From positions 54,955,201 to 55,019,200 of the forward strand of contig OZ038422.1 in the NCBI GenBank assembly GCA_964036155.1: 64,000 nucleotides of DNA, in the 5' to 3' direction. This document shows positions 23,195 through 34,617 of the stretch, piece by piece. Source of the stretch: Diploscapter coronatus. Taxonomy: Eukaryota > Nematoda > Chromadorea > Rhabditida > Rhabditidae. The notes under the pieces were generated by a model. That model was not told the DNA's origin. It was given only the letters and a program-made list of their open reading frames with translations, and searched no databases. Each line of letters opens with the position of its first letter. The first letter of the stretch is position 1. A program made the position numbers and the translations under genes.

Positions 23195-25430
23195 GTTCGG
23201 AGGATATTTTGAGATATTAAGGGACAACTGGAACCGGGCATCGTTAATTTCAGAGCGCAATCCCCCGATTCTTTTTTTTGCGAACAGTCATGGTTCGCGC
23301 ATTTTCCATCTTTTCCTGATTTTTGTCCTTTTTCTGTCAATTTTCCCTATTTGAATTATTTCATTAGATGAAATGGACCGAGTTTTAAGGTCGACTCTGT
23401 TATGCTAGTCGTGTAAAAACTGCCGAGAATAAGATGGAGGAGAAGAAAAAATGAAATAATGAACATGTGAGATTCCATTTTCTTCCTCTTCTCTTCATTG
23501 TTTTTCCCTTTCCATATTCACTGCCATTTCAAATTCAGTATCAGAATCAGATTGATGGTAATCAACTCATTTGGCAACTTGAAAATCGCATGACATAAGG
23601 AAAACACAAAACATACAATAATCTGGGCCATGTTTTACTTTGATTTACATAATTGAAAGCATAGAAGCAGTTTATTGTTGCATAAAGTTGAGAAAATGAT
23701 ATAAAAAGGCAACAATTGCTAGGAAAATGTTCAAGCTCAAAAACGTGTTCCAATGAAGAGAAAATCTTCGATTTGAAGGAGTTGTCGATCATCTCACTCT
23801 GAAAATTGTTGTAAGATACGGATTTTCATGATCTACAATTATCAGAATTTAAAATTATGTACAGGCATCCTTACTTCCTAATGAACTTCTGATGATCAAC
23901 CGAATAAGTAGACTGTAGAAGTTCAAGGAATCTGACAGAAATTGATGCTTTTAAGATGTCTTATTGCAGAAGTATGCCATAGACCCCTAAATCGTCTATC
24001 AAAGTGGCCATCTGGATGTGATACATCTATTTTTGGAGTCTATAGTTAATTGCATTAATCTTTCTGGTCATTGGGTTCGCTAATTTACTCAAAAATGATG
24101 AAACGTTCGTTATAAGGCGTATTCGAGTGACCGTAGTGATCCAGAATATATCCGAAAAGGGTCGTTCATAGTCTGTATTGCATTTGCGATGTTAGTTCTC
24201 ATAATAATATCATATCTCAATCACCATATTTGGATATGTCTAGTTGAGTTATGAGGCACGACCGGAATAGGTCATTTCAAAAATAAAAAAATGATCTACT
24301 TTCAAGAAATCTTTAAAAATCATTTAGGGATACTTTCGTGAAACATTTTTCGACAAATTAGCGTGAAATTATATTATTTTTGGTGAACAAGTATCGAAAA
24401 CCCGAAAAAAATCGCTTCAGAAACAAGAAAAATTCGCGACTTGCAACGAGTACGAAGTTATCGGCCTGATTTGAGTCCACTTTTTGCCTGGTTGTCTGTG
24501 ATAAACTGAACTATTCGAGAAATCATCTGACATGTTTTAGAATGTATAGTTGACATTATAATGCGCCGTCAAGCATGAAAGTTGGTAAAGATTCAAGTTA
24601 GTTAAAAAGTCAAAGTTCAGTAAGTTCGGCGCTGTATGTTTTGAAGCCTGCGTTGAATATCAGCAAGTGGCATGCGAAAAATCGATAAATAATTCAAATT
24701 TGAGGCTTCTTTGAATAATTCTGATAGTTTTCGAACGAAATTTTAGCGCGGGACTTCAGAATTCATCGCGTCCATTTTCCTTATATAAGGACTTGGTACG
24801 TTTTCGCGTTCCTCCTGTGATTTAGAAGTAGAGTTCCTGCGTGTGTTCGGTCTCAAATCTCATAAATTACTTCTATTTTGATATTTGACTGAGATAATTG
24901 AGTGTAATTAACTTTTTCACTGCTTTAATTGTGTTTTCCTCATGTCGTACGGTTTTCAAGTTGTCCTTTACTCTTTATTCGTTTTGCATGATAAAATCAA
25001 ATTATTAATTTGATTATCTTGAACAAACTAATAGGAATTGAAGAAAAAATGAATTGATTACCATCAATCTGATTCTGATACTGAATTTGAAATGGCAGTG
25101 AATATGGAAGGGGAAAAATAATGAAGAGAAGAGGAAGAAAATGGAATCTCACATGTTCATTATTTCATTTTTTCTTCTCTTCCATCTTATTCTTGGCAGT
25201 TTTTACGCGACCAGCATAACAAAATCGACCTTAAAACTCTACCCATTTCATCTAATGAAATGATGAAAGTAGAGAAAACTATGGGGAAAAACACAAAAAT
25301 CAGAGGAAAAGATAGAAATTGAGTGAACTATGTCTATTCGCAAAATAAAAAAAAGTCGGAAAATTTGCGCTCTGAAATTAACGATGTCCGGTTTCAGTTG
25401 TCCCTTCAACTCTTAAAAATGTCCATCGAA
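23195..25430. mobile_element. Large inverted-repeat (foldback) element
   Basis: A left arm at about 23195-23573 and a right arm at about 25045-25430 are reverse complements. The match is very close over the inner 250 bp (for example GATTGATGGTAATCAA on the left against TTGATTACCATCAATC on the right) and decays outward. The spacer of about 1.5 kb has no recognisable ORF. The outer ends are ragged, so I cannot assign a target duplication. A TTAA lies directly left of the GGGACAACTG block at 23221, but the right side has TTCA, so a piggyBac-type site is only a guess. It is probably a decayed non-autonomous DNA transposon. Confidence 0.7.
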
Positions 25431-26172
25431 CATAGGGACCCCAGCCATTTTACCAAAACAAGTCTAGCGTGATGTTTTACTCTTGGATAGAAAGGTCATA
25501 TAAGATTCTACATTCACCCCGAAAAGAGAAAAAATTTTAAATTAAAAAATAAAATATTGAAACGCGAAAGCTGAAAAATCGTTAATTTGTGAATGGGCTA
25601 AAACCCCGGGTTTGCATTATATGCCTTTCGCTCACTTTTCTTTGGGAATCTTCTTCTTTGCACTCGCTTCCATTTCAGCATTGGCTTCTTTTATGTTTCG
25701 CGGATTATCAGGATCTAAGTTGTGGGTTCTAGGATTTGTCTAATTTTTACATATGTTGTACATGTCAACCAGGTGTACCGATTCATCAAAAAATAAAATG
25801 TACCTCTTTTATAACTCGAAATATTAGCATTGTCGTAATTTGACGCGAGTTTATAAACTTTTTTCGCATCCCAATCAATAAATCGATATCACCACGTGAA
25901 AGAGCGGTATCGAATTACATACTAGGCATCGATCAATTATTAAAAATAAATAAAACGAGAAATATTTGCGATAATCGAAAGGGTTATCAGCTATGGACAA
26001 TATTGAATCAAGGCAAAGGGGTGAGATTTGGCGGTCCCTACCTTTATGCACAAAATACAGAGAAAAAGGAGAGTGGATTTCGAAATATGAAGAAATGGGT
26101 GGAGCCTTTTACTGCCTGCGCACTTCTTTCTGCTCCTTTTTTTTCTTACCTCCCCTGCCACATCTTATTTCA
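25431..26172. other. Intergenic, upstream of the collagen gene
   Basis: AT-rich spacer with no supported gene. Short open frames at 25993-26257 lie just upstream of the collagen promoter and have no family resemblance. Confidence 0.5.
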
Positions 26173-26182
26173 TATAAAAGGC
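26173..26182 (+). promoter_or_regulatory. TATA box of the collagen gene (candidate)
   Basis: The sequence ATATAAAAGG is a strong TATA match about 480 bp upstream of the collagen ATG. Cuticle collagen genes often have TATA promoters. Transcription would start near 26205, leaving either a 5' UTR intron up to the TTTACAG acceptor at 26656 or trans-splicing at that acceptor. Confidence 0.5.
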
Positions 26183-26657
26183 CCTAGTGATCTTGTCTTT
26201 CAGATTTTTCGAGTCACATCGCCTCTTCCCTCATTTCGACTTGAGAAATTTCAATGATTCTATTTTAAAAGATTCATTTGATGATCTTTTCTAATTCATA
26301 TTCACTAATCATATCCTTTCATTCTCTTCTCCCATTATTCACACTTACCGTAAAGTCTAAAATACAAGCCTCTAAAATATAAGTCCACTACTAAAATTGT
26401 CAAAACTGCCCATGACTCAGCTCAAATCATATTGGGGATTTATCTATGGATTCTTTAGAATATTTAGATTAAGTTTCTACAAATATCATATGATAAAATA
26501 CGACGGTTTGAAACTTTCATTTATCGAAAATAAAGAAAAAAAAATCGAAAACAAAATGAAGTCCATGGATTTTTATTTTAGGATTTGCAGTGTCTATTCG
26601 CATGTATTTTGTTCTATTCTAATTAACTTCATTTTACTTATTGATTTCCTTTACAGG

Positions 26658-29294
26658 ATGTTCGAAGAGAAGCTCCTCGTGGGGATCGCCTCCACTTGCT
26701 CGCTGATCGCCGTGATCACCTGCCTGATCGTCATCCCGACGATCTACAAGGAGATCAACGATATCCACGACGAGGTCATCGACTCCGTCAACGTGTTCCG
26801 TGTGGAGACCGACACTGCCTGGGCCGACATGATGGACGTCCAAGTCCTGGTCACCCCTCCATCCAAGCCCAGAGAGAACCCATTCGCCTCGGTCTTCCGT
26901 CAGAAGCGTCAGTCGTACGGCGGACTCCCATCTTGGTGCCAGTGCACTCCTCCAGTCGCCCACTGCCCACCGTTAGTATCTTGTTCTCATTGTTATGACG
27001 AAAAACAATTATTTATTCAATTTCAGCGGACCTCCCGGACCCCCTGGACCTCGTAAGTTCGACTTTTTGATTCTTAAAATCCCCTAAAGAAGTGAAGGAG
27101 TTGAGAAGAGAGCGACATTTAAGCTGAAAATTTAACATACATTGACGGTGCTAATAACCATTTTACACAATAGAATTATCAGAAGATATGCGAGAGTTGT
27201 GAAAAAGAGCAAATGTGATATTCAATCATTTACTGCTTACAATAGTTAATCATATACCATTTCAGCTGGACAGCCCGGAAATCCTGTGAGAATTACTTTC
27301 ATATATGATATATGATTTGCATATTATTACCAGTGATATTATTATGTTTTTTTCGGAATAAATTACATTATATTCTGAAAAAATAAACATAATATTCACT
27401 GGTGATATGTTCCTGTGAATCATATTTGAATGAACCGAAAATAGGGACCCCCTGGACACCCTGGAGCCGACAACCACCACTACTATCCACCCATCTCTTG
27501 CCCAGCCCCACCCAACGACTGCAAGCGATGCCCAAGAGGGTAAGTTTTTCTTAGTATTTCAATTATTTGGCTTGAAAAACCTAGTATCTGAAATAAGAAA
27601 AAGAAATCAAACTATTCAATAATGATGTGTATAATGTGATGCATATCGGTATCATTTGATAAAATAATATAAATCAATAGCACTATTTTCAAGCGAAATA
27701 TGACGTTTAATAATTTTTCATTCGACTTTTCATTTTGAACGACTAATCCACGTAATTTCAGACCACCAGGACCGTAAGTTCCCTATTTTTTGATTTCCCT
27801 GATCAATATCTAATCAACAAATGATTTAAGTCCTGGACCTGATGGACATATGGGACCTGCTGTAAGCTAATTTTATTCCAGAATTTTCACTAAATTTCAC
27901 TTTTTAGGGACACCCTGGAGTAAGCTGGAACCATACATTTCAGAGGTTATGCTATTTTAACTTAAGGCCCCAGGACAGCCAGGTGGCAGAGGAAACAACG
28001 GCCCACCAGGACCCGTAAGATTTTAACTAATTCATCCTCGAATTTGATTCTAATTTTATTCCATTTTAGCAAGGACCTGCCGGAGGTGAGTTTTCTTCCA
28101 TTTGCCGACACAAAACACGATTATTATTTTGATATTTTAATCTGAATCTAACCATCCCCAGGACTTTAATTCTGGATATCTTACAAATTAGTTTTTTCTC
28201 TTAAATCCCATTTCAAATCCTTCCTTTTAATATACCATCGAATTTGACTAATCTTTAGACTCTGGAAGACCAGGAAGCCCCGTATGGAAATGTTTTATAA
28301 ATAATTTGCATATCATCGGTGATATCATTATTGCGTTTCAAGATAATTTAATGTCTCATAAATTACTCTTGATAACTGCAATAACTATCACTGATGATAA
28401 TATGTGAATTATCTATAAAAATACAACTGATCTAGGGACAACCCGGACGCCGTAAGTTCTAAGATTAAGATCATCCGATCCAACGATGCATATAACTTGA
28501 TTTTCAGCCGGACTCGCAGGAAAGAGCGGAACTCGTGGAACTGGAAGACCAGGAAGAGCTGGGTAAATCATTCGTAGCTCAAAAACATACCATAATCTAT
28601 GAAAATTTAGAGCCCCAGGACAGCCCGTACGTTTTATCAAAAATAATTCACTGAAAACTAACTAATTTCGAAATTATTATAGGGCCGGCCAGGAAACAAC
28701 GGAGGCCCAGGAGCCCCAGGTTCACGATTCATAAACGATTTAACCCTAGGATTAATGTTAATTCTGGGCGTAAAAACCCAGCGTCAAATTATCCAAAGGT
28801 TTAAATTGATTATTGAAATCATTTAAGGAGGCGACGGACATCCCGTGAGTTGAATTAACACCTAACCTGATCACTTTTAAAATTAATTTAGGGACCCGGT
28901 GGACGACCAGGAAGCCCCGGTATCGAATTCACAGCTATTTACTGCCTATCGAAGATTGTGATTGAATGGGGATTTTTGGCGAAGTTGAATCTGAAATCTC
29001 TAATTTAATCATGATTTTGATCGGTTAAAATCGCTATGAATGACTCGATTGCAGGAAACCCCGGAAGGTAGATTTTCAAAACTTGGCCTTTGATTAATAA
29101 TTGTTGCTCATTCAGACCAGGAGGAGATGGTCTGCCAGGAAGCCCAGGACAGCCGTAAGAAGACTCCAATATTGCTTATAATTGGAAAAAAAATGGCTGA
29201 TACTTGCAGAGGAATCCCAGGACCAGACTCGGCTTACTGCCCCTGCCCAGGAAGATCCAGCTACTTCCAGGCCAAGAGATACAGAAAGCACTAA
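26658..29294 (+). CDS. Cuticle collagen, split into 19 small exons
   Basis: Predicted 300-aa secreted exoskeleton collagen. Exon 1 (26658-26971) carries the nematode cuticle-collagen N domain. It has one hydrophobic signal-anchor segment (about residues 8-30), PTIYKEINDIHDEV, WADMM, and a subtilisin-type cleavage site RQKR at about 80. A cysteine-bearing knot (WCQCTPP...HCPP) leads into Gly-X-Y repeats, an interruption with CPAPPNDCKRCP, then more repeats and the C-terminal CPCPGRSSYFQAKRYRKH. Further exons: 27027-27052, 27266-27285, 27445-27539, 27762-27773, 27831-27861, 27908-27919, 27967-28014, 28070-28085, 28259-28281, 28436-28451, 28508-28562, 28611-28626, 28683-28719, 28828-28844, 28892-28919, 29055-29067, 29116-29154, 29210-29294. 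Length sums to 301 codons. The ATG follows a TTTACAG acceptor; the upstream in-frame extension is treated as noncoding. The sequence does not tell which named collagen it is. Confidence 0.93.
27286..27444 (+). repeat. Foldback element forming collagen intron 3
   Basis: Arms at about 27306-27360 and 27370-27424 are inverted copies; the left contains TTTGCATATTATTACCAGTG and the right contains CACTGGTGATATG. The hairpin occupies nearly the whole intron. The left arm resembles the left arm of the intron at 28282-28435, so both are one family. Confidence 0.7.
28282..28435 (+). repeat. Foldback element forming collagen intron 10
   Basis: Arms at about 28293-28350 and 28358-28418 are inverted copies (left TTTGCATATCATCGGTGATA, right ATCACTGATGATAATATG). 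The hairpin spans almost the whole intron, as in the intron at 27286-27444, with which it shares TTTGCATAT and GTGATAT blocks. Confidence 0.7.
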
Positions 29295-29984
29295 GCGGCG
29301 GTCCTCGGACCGAACTGGAGACGAACACCCAAAAACTAGCATCTTCCCACCATCCATTCTCTCCAGTCTCGCTTCATTTTTTCTTCTTTTCGTATCTTTG
29401 TCTTCTTCTGCTTCAAACCTCTCACCCAAGAGTGTTGAGCATCATAAAATTCACTTGCAATTCGAAAATAAATGATTTGCACGTGAGACACCGTGTTAAA
29501 TTTATTAGAAACATTCAATTAAATTACAAAATATAAGAAGATCAGCTTTCTGACTATAGTGTGTTAAATATGGATATATGGATCCCCAAATTAAGCCACA
29601 CACGAATTGCATATTGTTGATGCCTAAATTTGAAAGATCGAAAATGAGAAGAGAAAAAAATGATTTTAGGTCAGTCTCTCCTTTTCATGTGCTATTTCTC
29701 GAGTTCCTGATTTTCTAACCACTAAAAATAACTGTGCACCACTTTGCACCTCCCAGTTTTCGGTATCAACAATACAGAAATCCCCTTTTTCATTCCAATG
29801 ATCTCACCCTTGAAAGCGCAAAATTATCGCTGCGTAGATATTCAATGGAAATGAACCGAATGAACAAATCTCTAAATTGGTTGGACAATAATCTGTTCAA
29901 TTCGAATGCCATCTCGCATTCAAATGCAACATGCTCAGGAGGATGAAAGAGTTTGAATTTTGAAGCAAATATCTTGAATTATAT
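29295..29984. other. Collagen 3' UTR and spacer
   Basis: A polyadenylation signal AATAAA at 29467-29472 lies about 175 bases after the collagen stop codon. The rest is spacer. Open frames on both strands at 29112-29540 mostly overlap the last collagen exons or the 3' UTR and are shadows. The frame at 29734-29946 has no family resemblance. Confidence 0.6.
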
Positions 29985-30095
29985 TTATTTCAGTTGCAAA
30001 TTTGCAATGTTTTTATTGGATATCTTCGAGAGTTGTCTGTATATCATATTCATTGAAACCAAATTATTATTTCACATTTATTGAATAAAATTTCT
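29985..30095 (+). repeat. Dispersed repeat ahead of kelch gene A
   Basis: Contains the family core: TTATTTCAGTTG, then a block ending CGAGAGTTGTCTGTAT, then TTATTATTTCACATTTATTG. It sits just 3' of F-box/kelch gene A, as the copies at 41520-41605 and 51375-51490 do for genes B and C. Confidence 0.75.
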
Positions 30096-30131
30096 GTATG
30101 AAATCTAAGATTATTATAATCAAGCTTTATT

Positions 30132-31447
30132 TTATGCTAATTTTCCGACTTCACGCCATTTATTCGTTTGTGGATCGTATTCTTCGACTGCATCACAAAA
30201 ATCTTCCGGACTTAAATGGCTACTAATATTTTGAAATCTAAACCCTTAGGTCATTTTAACTCATAAATTTGTTATTTCCTACCCTCCGATTGCATATAAT
30301 TTATCGTTAGTGACAATGAGCGAATGATTCACTCTCGCATAATTCATATAAGCAATACGAGAAATTCGACTGTCAACTGGAGCTGAGGGGTCGAAACACA
30401 GACAGGATTTTAATACATTATCATCAAATATTATACCACTAAATATATAATTATACATTATTTATCATACAAAATTAACGACTTCCATCCTCCAGTTATG
30501 TAAATTTTTCCATTTAGTGATGCAACTCCGAAATAATCTCGTTTTTCTGGAATCTCTCCAATTTCAACCCATTCCCGCTCATCGTCTGATAATCGATATA
30601 TTTTTCTATTACCCAATTCCTCGATAACTGAATATCCATAATTACAATCATAAGTATGCTATAATGTGACCGTATAAAATTTCATCGCATATTATTGTTT
30701 GAGTATGATGAATTGGAGAAAGAAAAGCAGGTCCTGTTTCCCATTTTCCATCTGTTAAAACCTGAATTAATTATTTCATGGACTTTCATTCGATCTTCTT
30801 ACATCAACTCGATTCGTAGTTTCCTCTGTTTCAGGATCCTCATTTATATCCTCATCACTTGTATCCTCATAATTTTTATCTTTTTCACCACTTCCGCCCA
30901 AATAATACAATTTTTCTTTGAAATAAGCGAAAGATGCATACCAACGCCATTCAGGAGGATCTGGTCCTGCAAAGAATGCAATAAAATTAAACCAATCTAT
31001 TGAATTTTGTAATGCTACCTCTAGTGATTTGTCGAGTAGTCAAGTCAAAGATTTCAAGCCGTTTTTGAAAAGCGCTAATTACAAAAATCTAAAATTTACA
31101 AAATTGGCAATGCCAAATAAAGTAATCTACTTTATCCTTTGTAGTTGCTACTTCATATGGTTCTAAATAACTAGTAAATTTCGCAATTTGCTCAACAGAA
31201 TTAGTATGCGAATCAAACAGATAAATTTTGCCGTCATTATAATGCACTAAATACTAAAATTAATTTTCCCTCATACAGGAAATATTTTCCTACGATAGAA
31301 TAAAATTCTCCTTTCGAGCACTATAGGCCGATATTTCCTGATTATTTTCATCATTCGCTTGTTAGTCCAGGCCAATTGTCCCAGGTCTTTGAATTCGGGA
31401 TATTCGCAGATCAACAATATAATTTCGACTGGTAAATTGGCTAGCAT
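30132..31447 (-). CDS. F-box / kelch-repeat protein, paralog A
   Basis: Predicted 324 aa in eight exons: 31447-31294, 31246-31131, 31088-31019, 30966-30803, 30761-30671, 30627-30483, 30438-30283, 30210-30132; the sum is 325 codons. The N-terminus is an F-box (LPVEIILLICEYPEFKDLGQ at residues 5-24, then LAWTNKRMM), the segment that docks substrate receptors on SKP1 of an SCF ubiquitin ligase. The rest has kelch-like blades marked by YYLGG, ASLNGKIYITGG and KLYAIGG, each with a following aromatic pair, suggesting a beta-propeller that binds an unknown substrate. Exon 4 carries an acidic insert (GEKDKNYEDTSDEDINED) absent from paralogs B and C. Introns are 42-60 bases except the last two. The substrate cannot be read from sequence. 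Confidence 0.85.
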
Positions 31448-32180
31448 CTTTGTTAAGAGACCTAAACAATAAAAATGGCAATAGTAAGAGTATTGATTGA
31501 ATGAGAAAGTCTGGAATTAGTGAGTTGGAAATTGGTCATTTAAGAATCTTAAAACTGGAAGATGGATGTTGAAATATGTAATAGATCTGGTTGGAGATAG
31601 ATGTAGGGGTTGTCAGACAATGATTCGCAGCAGTGTATTGGCAGTTGCCTCTCAAACTTGGGAATTAAACCTTTTAGTAATAAAAAATACAAAATATACA
31701 GAAATTAAAGGCTAAAATGTTAGTAGAGGTAATAGAAGTTCTAGTACTAATTATATAGATTGCCTCCTTCGAATGAGGTTGTAAGTTAAAATTTACGTTT
31801 ATTTAAGTTTAAACATTTTTGCATTGACATTTAGAATTAAGAAGAACGATAAAATAACCTTAACAAATACTGAAGGGTATTGAGCTGAAATTAAGTAGAC
31901 TGATATCATAAAAAATAATAAAGGAAATGTCTCACATCAATAAAGTAGTGAAAAAGGGAGAGTGACTGAGAGGAAAATACAGTGACTATTTCAGTGAAAT
32001 ATCGAGAAAGTAAAAAATACACTGACATCGATCGATACTGCTGATGGAACAATATTGTTTCGAATACATTCAAAAACTGTTCACAAGAAATCGATTAACT
32101 ATTTCTGGTATATATTTTGAGGGAAAATTATTTGAAATCCCATTAATGGACTGAAATTGCTATCAAATAAATACTGGATT
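31448..32180. other. Noncoding flank of gene A, duplicated near gene B
   Basis: AT-rich sequence upstream of the kelch gene on its strand. It matches 42931-43735 closely, for example the block TAGATGTAGGGGTTGTCAG at about 31601 and 43153. It presumably holds the gene's promoter; no defined motif is visible. Confidence 0.55.
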
Positions 32181-32184
32181 TGGT

Positions 32185-32300
32185 TACAGAATATTTGAAA
32201 TGCAGTACTTCAAAGAATAGTTATTTCAGTATCTTTATTGAATGTCTTCGAGAGTTGTCTGTATCATGTGTATCGAATTATATAATGCACGAAATTGGAT
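32185..32300 (+). repeat. Dispersed repeat copy
   Basis: Contains GGTTACAGAATATTTGAAAT and TCTTCGAGAGTTGTCTGTAT. The equivalent in copy B is 43738-43850. Confidence 0.75.
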
Positions 32301-32344
32301 AAAGATACGTTTTATTAGAATCATACCAGAATTACGAACACTTA

Positions 32345-32595
32345 AATGTGTTGAAATTGGAGATTCGAGGTATACAATTTTCCGACTTCTGCTGTGAATT
32401 CGTCGGGTGCCAAGGAACGAGAGTTGCCGTCAATCTATTAGTCGGTTGCATCTTTGCGAAGAAAGTTCGCTTCGAAGATGTGACTCCACTTGCACTCTCT
32501 ATATTTATGCGAGAAAATCTATCAGAACATCAGAACAGAAGACAATATCTTTACTTAGTTGTCATGAATAGCAGAAGTTGTATGTCATAAGTTCC
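32345..32595 (+). pseudogene. Open reading stretch conserved between duplicates; origin unknown
   Basis: One frame without an ATG reads through about 80 codons (including FSDFCCEFVGCQGTRVAVNL). The copy-B equivalent at 43910-44104 keeps about 57 of these codons nearly unchanged and then shifts frame. No family is recognised. It could be a degraded gene piece, or noncoding sequence open by chance and alike only because the duplication is young. Confidence 0.3.
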
Positions 32596-32734
32596 AAACC
32601 CAATTTGAGTGTCGAATAGAATAAGGCTGGATAGACACACTCCTACTTGAGGCACGTTCCTTGTAAGAGGTAGTTATCCCAATATAAATCTGTGTTGAGA
32701 AAAGAAAAGCCCGCCTTCCATATAATATATAATG

Positions 32735-32930
32735 TACTAAAGAGTAGATATATATATATATTATATATACGCGCGCGCGAAAAGGTCGCCGCCTCACATC
32801 CTTCAATGTCACATGCAAGAAACGGTATAGTTGCCTCTACCAGACTACGACGACTAGTGGTGGACCCAGTCCTAGGGAGGACGGTCGTCAGAAACCCTCT
32901 ATAGTTCATTTTCGTCTGACGAAAATGCTC
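32735..32930. repeat. Alternating TA / CG block with conserved flank (copy 1)
   Basis: A run of alternating TA is followed by CGCGCGCG and AAAAGGTCGCCGCC, then about 130 bp matching 44310-44475. The core also occurs once at 40682-40745, beside the LINE 5' end. Alternating purine-pyrimidine tracts of this kind can adopt Z-DNA or cruciform shapes. Confidence 0.7.
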
Positions 32931-32934
32931 CCTA

Positions 32935-33065
32935 GATTTGTTCTGAAATGCAATATCTTGAATAGTATTTACTTCAGTGTCTTTATTGGATATCCTCGAG
33001 AGTTGACTGTATAATGGGGATTGAAATTAACTACTACTTCACATTCACATTTTATTGAATACACT
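32935..33065 (+). repeat. Dispersed repeat copy
   Basis: Carries the core ending CCTCGAGAGTTGACTGTATA followed by TTCACATTCACATTTTATTG. The copy-B counterpart is 44480-44605. Confidence 0.7.
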
Positions 33066-34456
33066 AGACTTTCAATGACATCTACCACCTTTATCTGTAA
33101 TTTATAGTTACATTTGTGTGGGTGAATTGGTCCAAAATGCATAATTAAATTAGATTAATTTGAAACTACTCCATTTTTAGAAATAAGAAACTATAAATAT
33201 AACACATTTCTGCCAGTGATAGAGTCAAGAATAGGATTTGTGGTTCAAAGTATTTGACAGACAAATGTGTCGATAGTTTGCATTTCAATTGTGTGAGAAT
33301 CTTCAATGAAATGATGATTAGAGATTGTTAGTAAATCAAATGAATCAGATGAAATCCCTACAAATTCAACCTATTCTGGTGTCTATTCTTGACAAATCAA
33401 AGTAGATTCCAAATGAAATAAATCTCTCATTTGTTGTTATACACATTAGTCTGGAATACAATTCTGGCACTCTAATTGTAAGGTAATCACTCTCGAAATT
33501 TGTAAATCAAATCCAGATTCTAACTGAACCAGAATGTTTTTTATTTTAGAAATCTCCCAAGATAATCTGTAAATGTGTCATTTCGAATGAAATTCTGATT
33601 TAAAGTTCAAAATAAAATTGAATTGAAATGAAATAAAATGAATTGATGTCTTATTTTATGTTGAAATTTTCCACCATTTCCACCTGAAATGGTAAACTAT
33701 CTTCGAATTCTAATTTTCTTTTCTGAACTAAATTTGCAATTATTCTCTATAATTACCAATAACTATCAGTGACAAGACCCCATTAAATCAGCTAAAATAG
33801 TAGAATATTCATAATGAGTGTAAATATCTAATTCCGAGTCAAATGACATCTATATCTATATCAGCCTATTGCTCAATTTCATGACCCTACCACCCCTTAT
33901 CACTGCCCTATCAGTGACAAGATAGTTCTAAATGACAAAACAATAGCATACTCTGAATCAGCACTAAATTCCGAGTCGAATGAACCCCATTTCGAGCATA
34001 AATGTGCACTTTTGAGAAATCGATTTCCGACGTCACTCACTTCTGGGGTGTCACCGACCTTCAGAGGCATTTCCACCCCCACATGTTGTACACCACTTTG
34101 AAGCCCGTGAAATGTGCAACAGAATGTGGGGAATTTCTCTCTGATTCCAGATCAAAAAGGCAGGTTTTTGGGCGAAAAACTCAAAAAATGAACAAAAAAG
34201 TAATAAAAAAAAACCTATTTTGTGCCAATTTGGGGTATTTTCTGAAGTCGAAACTGAAAATGGATGTCATTTTCGGAATCAGCGTGCTCGAATTGTGTAG
34301 TCGGTGCGGGAATTCTGTGAATAAACACCGAAATACAAGAAAAAAACAATATGTAACTATATAATGGGAAAATAACAGTTTACCCGTTTCTAACCTGTGT
34401 GTGCCATTCCGGTTGTTTCTTTTCATATTTCTCATCAGTATTATTCACCCCGTGTG
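33066..34456. other. AT-rich noncoding part of duplication copy A
   Basis: No gene is supported. It matches 44606-46004 almost continuously, with small indels such as the number of TATATC steps at about 33850 and 45378. Open frames at 33900-34435 appear on both strands and are not consistent between copies. Confidence 0.6.
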
Positions 34457-34617
34457 GGGTGTGAGCCGTACCCAGCTTTAGTGCAACGCTGGGACGACTC
34501 GCGATCGGTCGGAGCAAGCCCCGGTTCCGATCAAGCCTCCAAAAATCAAATAACCTTATTCTCCCCAATTGGGGAGATATCGAAGGTTAATTCGATAAGA
34601 ACAGATAGAACTTTATT
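34457..34617 (-). pseudogene. U2 snRNA, 5'-broken copy (from about nucleotide 38 to the 3' end)
   Basis: From 34617 leftwards the sequence is identical to the intact U2 gene at 46005-46155, including the Sm site ATTTTTGG and the 3' stem-loops. The first 37 nucleotides are replaced by other sequence from 34618 rightwards. The break falls inside the GTAGTA branch-site recognition element (nucleotides 34-39), so this copy should not make a working U2. The replacing sequence leads into the retrotransposon. Confidence 0.85.

Larger units (their letters stand above)
29985..34617. repeat. Segmental duplication, copy A (partner 41485-46155)
   Basis: This block matches 41485-46155 in order over most of its length: dispersed repeat, F-box/kelch gene, a second dispersed repeat, the CG-rich block, a third dispersed repeat, a long AT-rich stretch, and a U2 snRNA sequence. 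The match ends abruptly at 34617 inside U2, where copy B continues to the U2 5' end. Long stretches are nearly identical (for example 33900-34100 against 45440-45640). Confidence 0.85.

Noticed and set aside
26397..26657. N-terminal extension of the collagen frame to 26397
   Set aside because: The extension is AT-rich and unlike the family. A TTTACAG acceptor directly precedes the ATG at 26658, from which the standard cuticle-collagen N domain starts.
30627..30671. Frame break in the middle of all three kelch genes
   Set aside because: A conserved 43-base intron (GTCACATTATAG... to ATATTCAG) at the same place in each paralog restores a perfect kelch blade.
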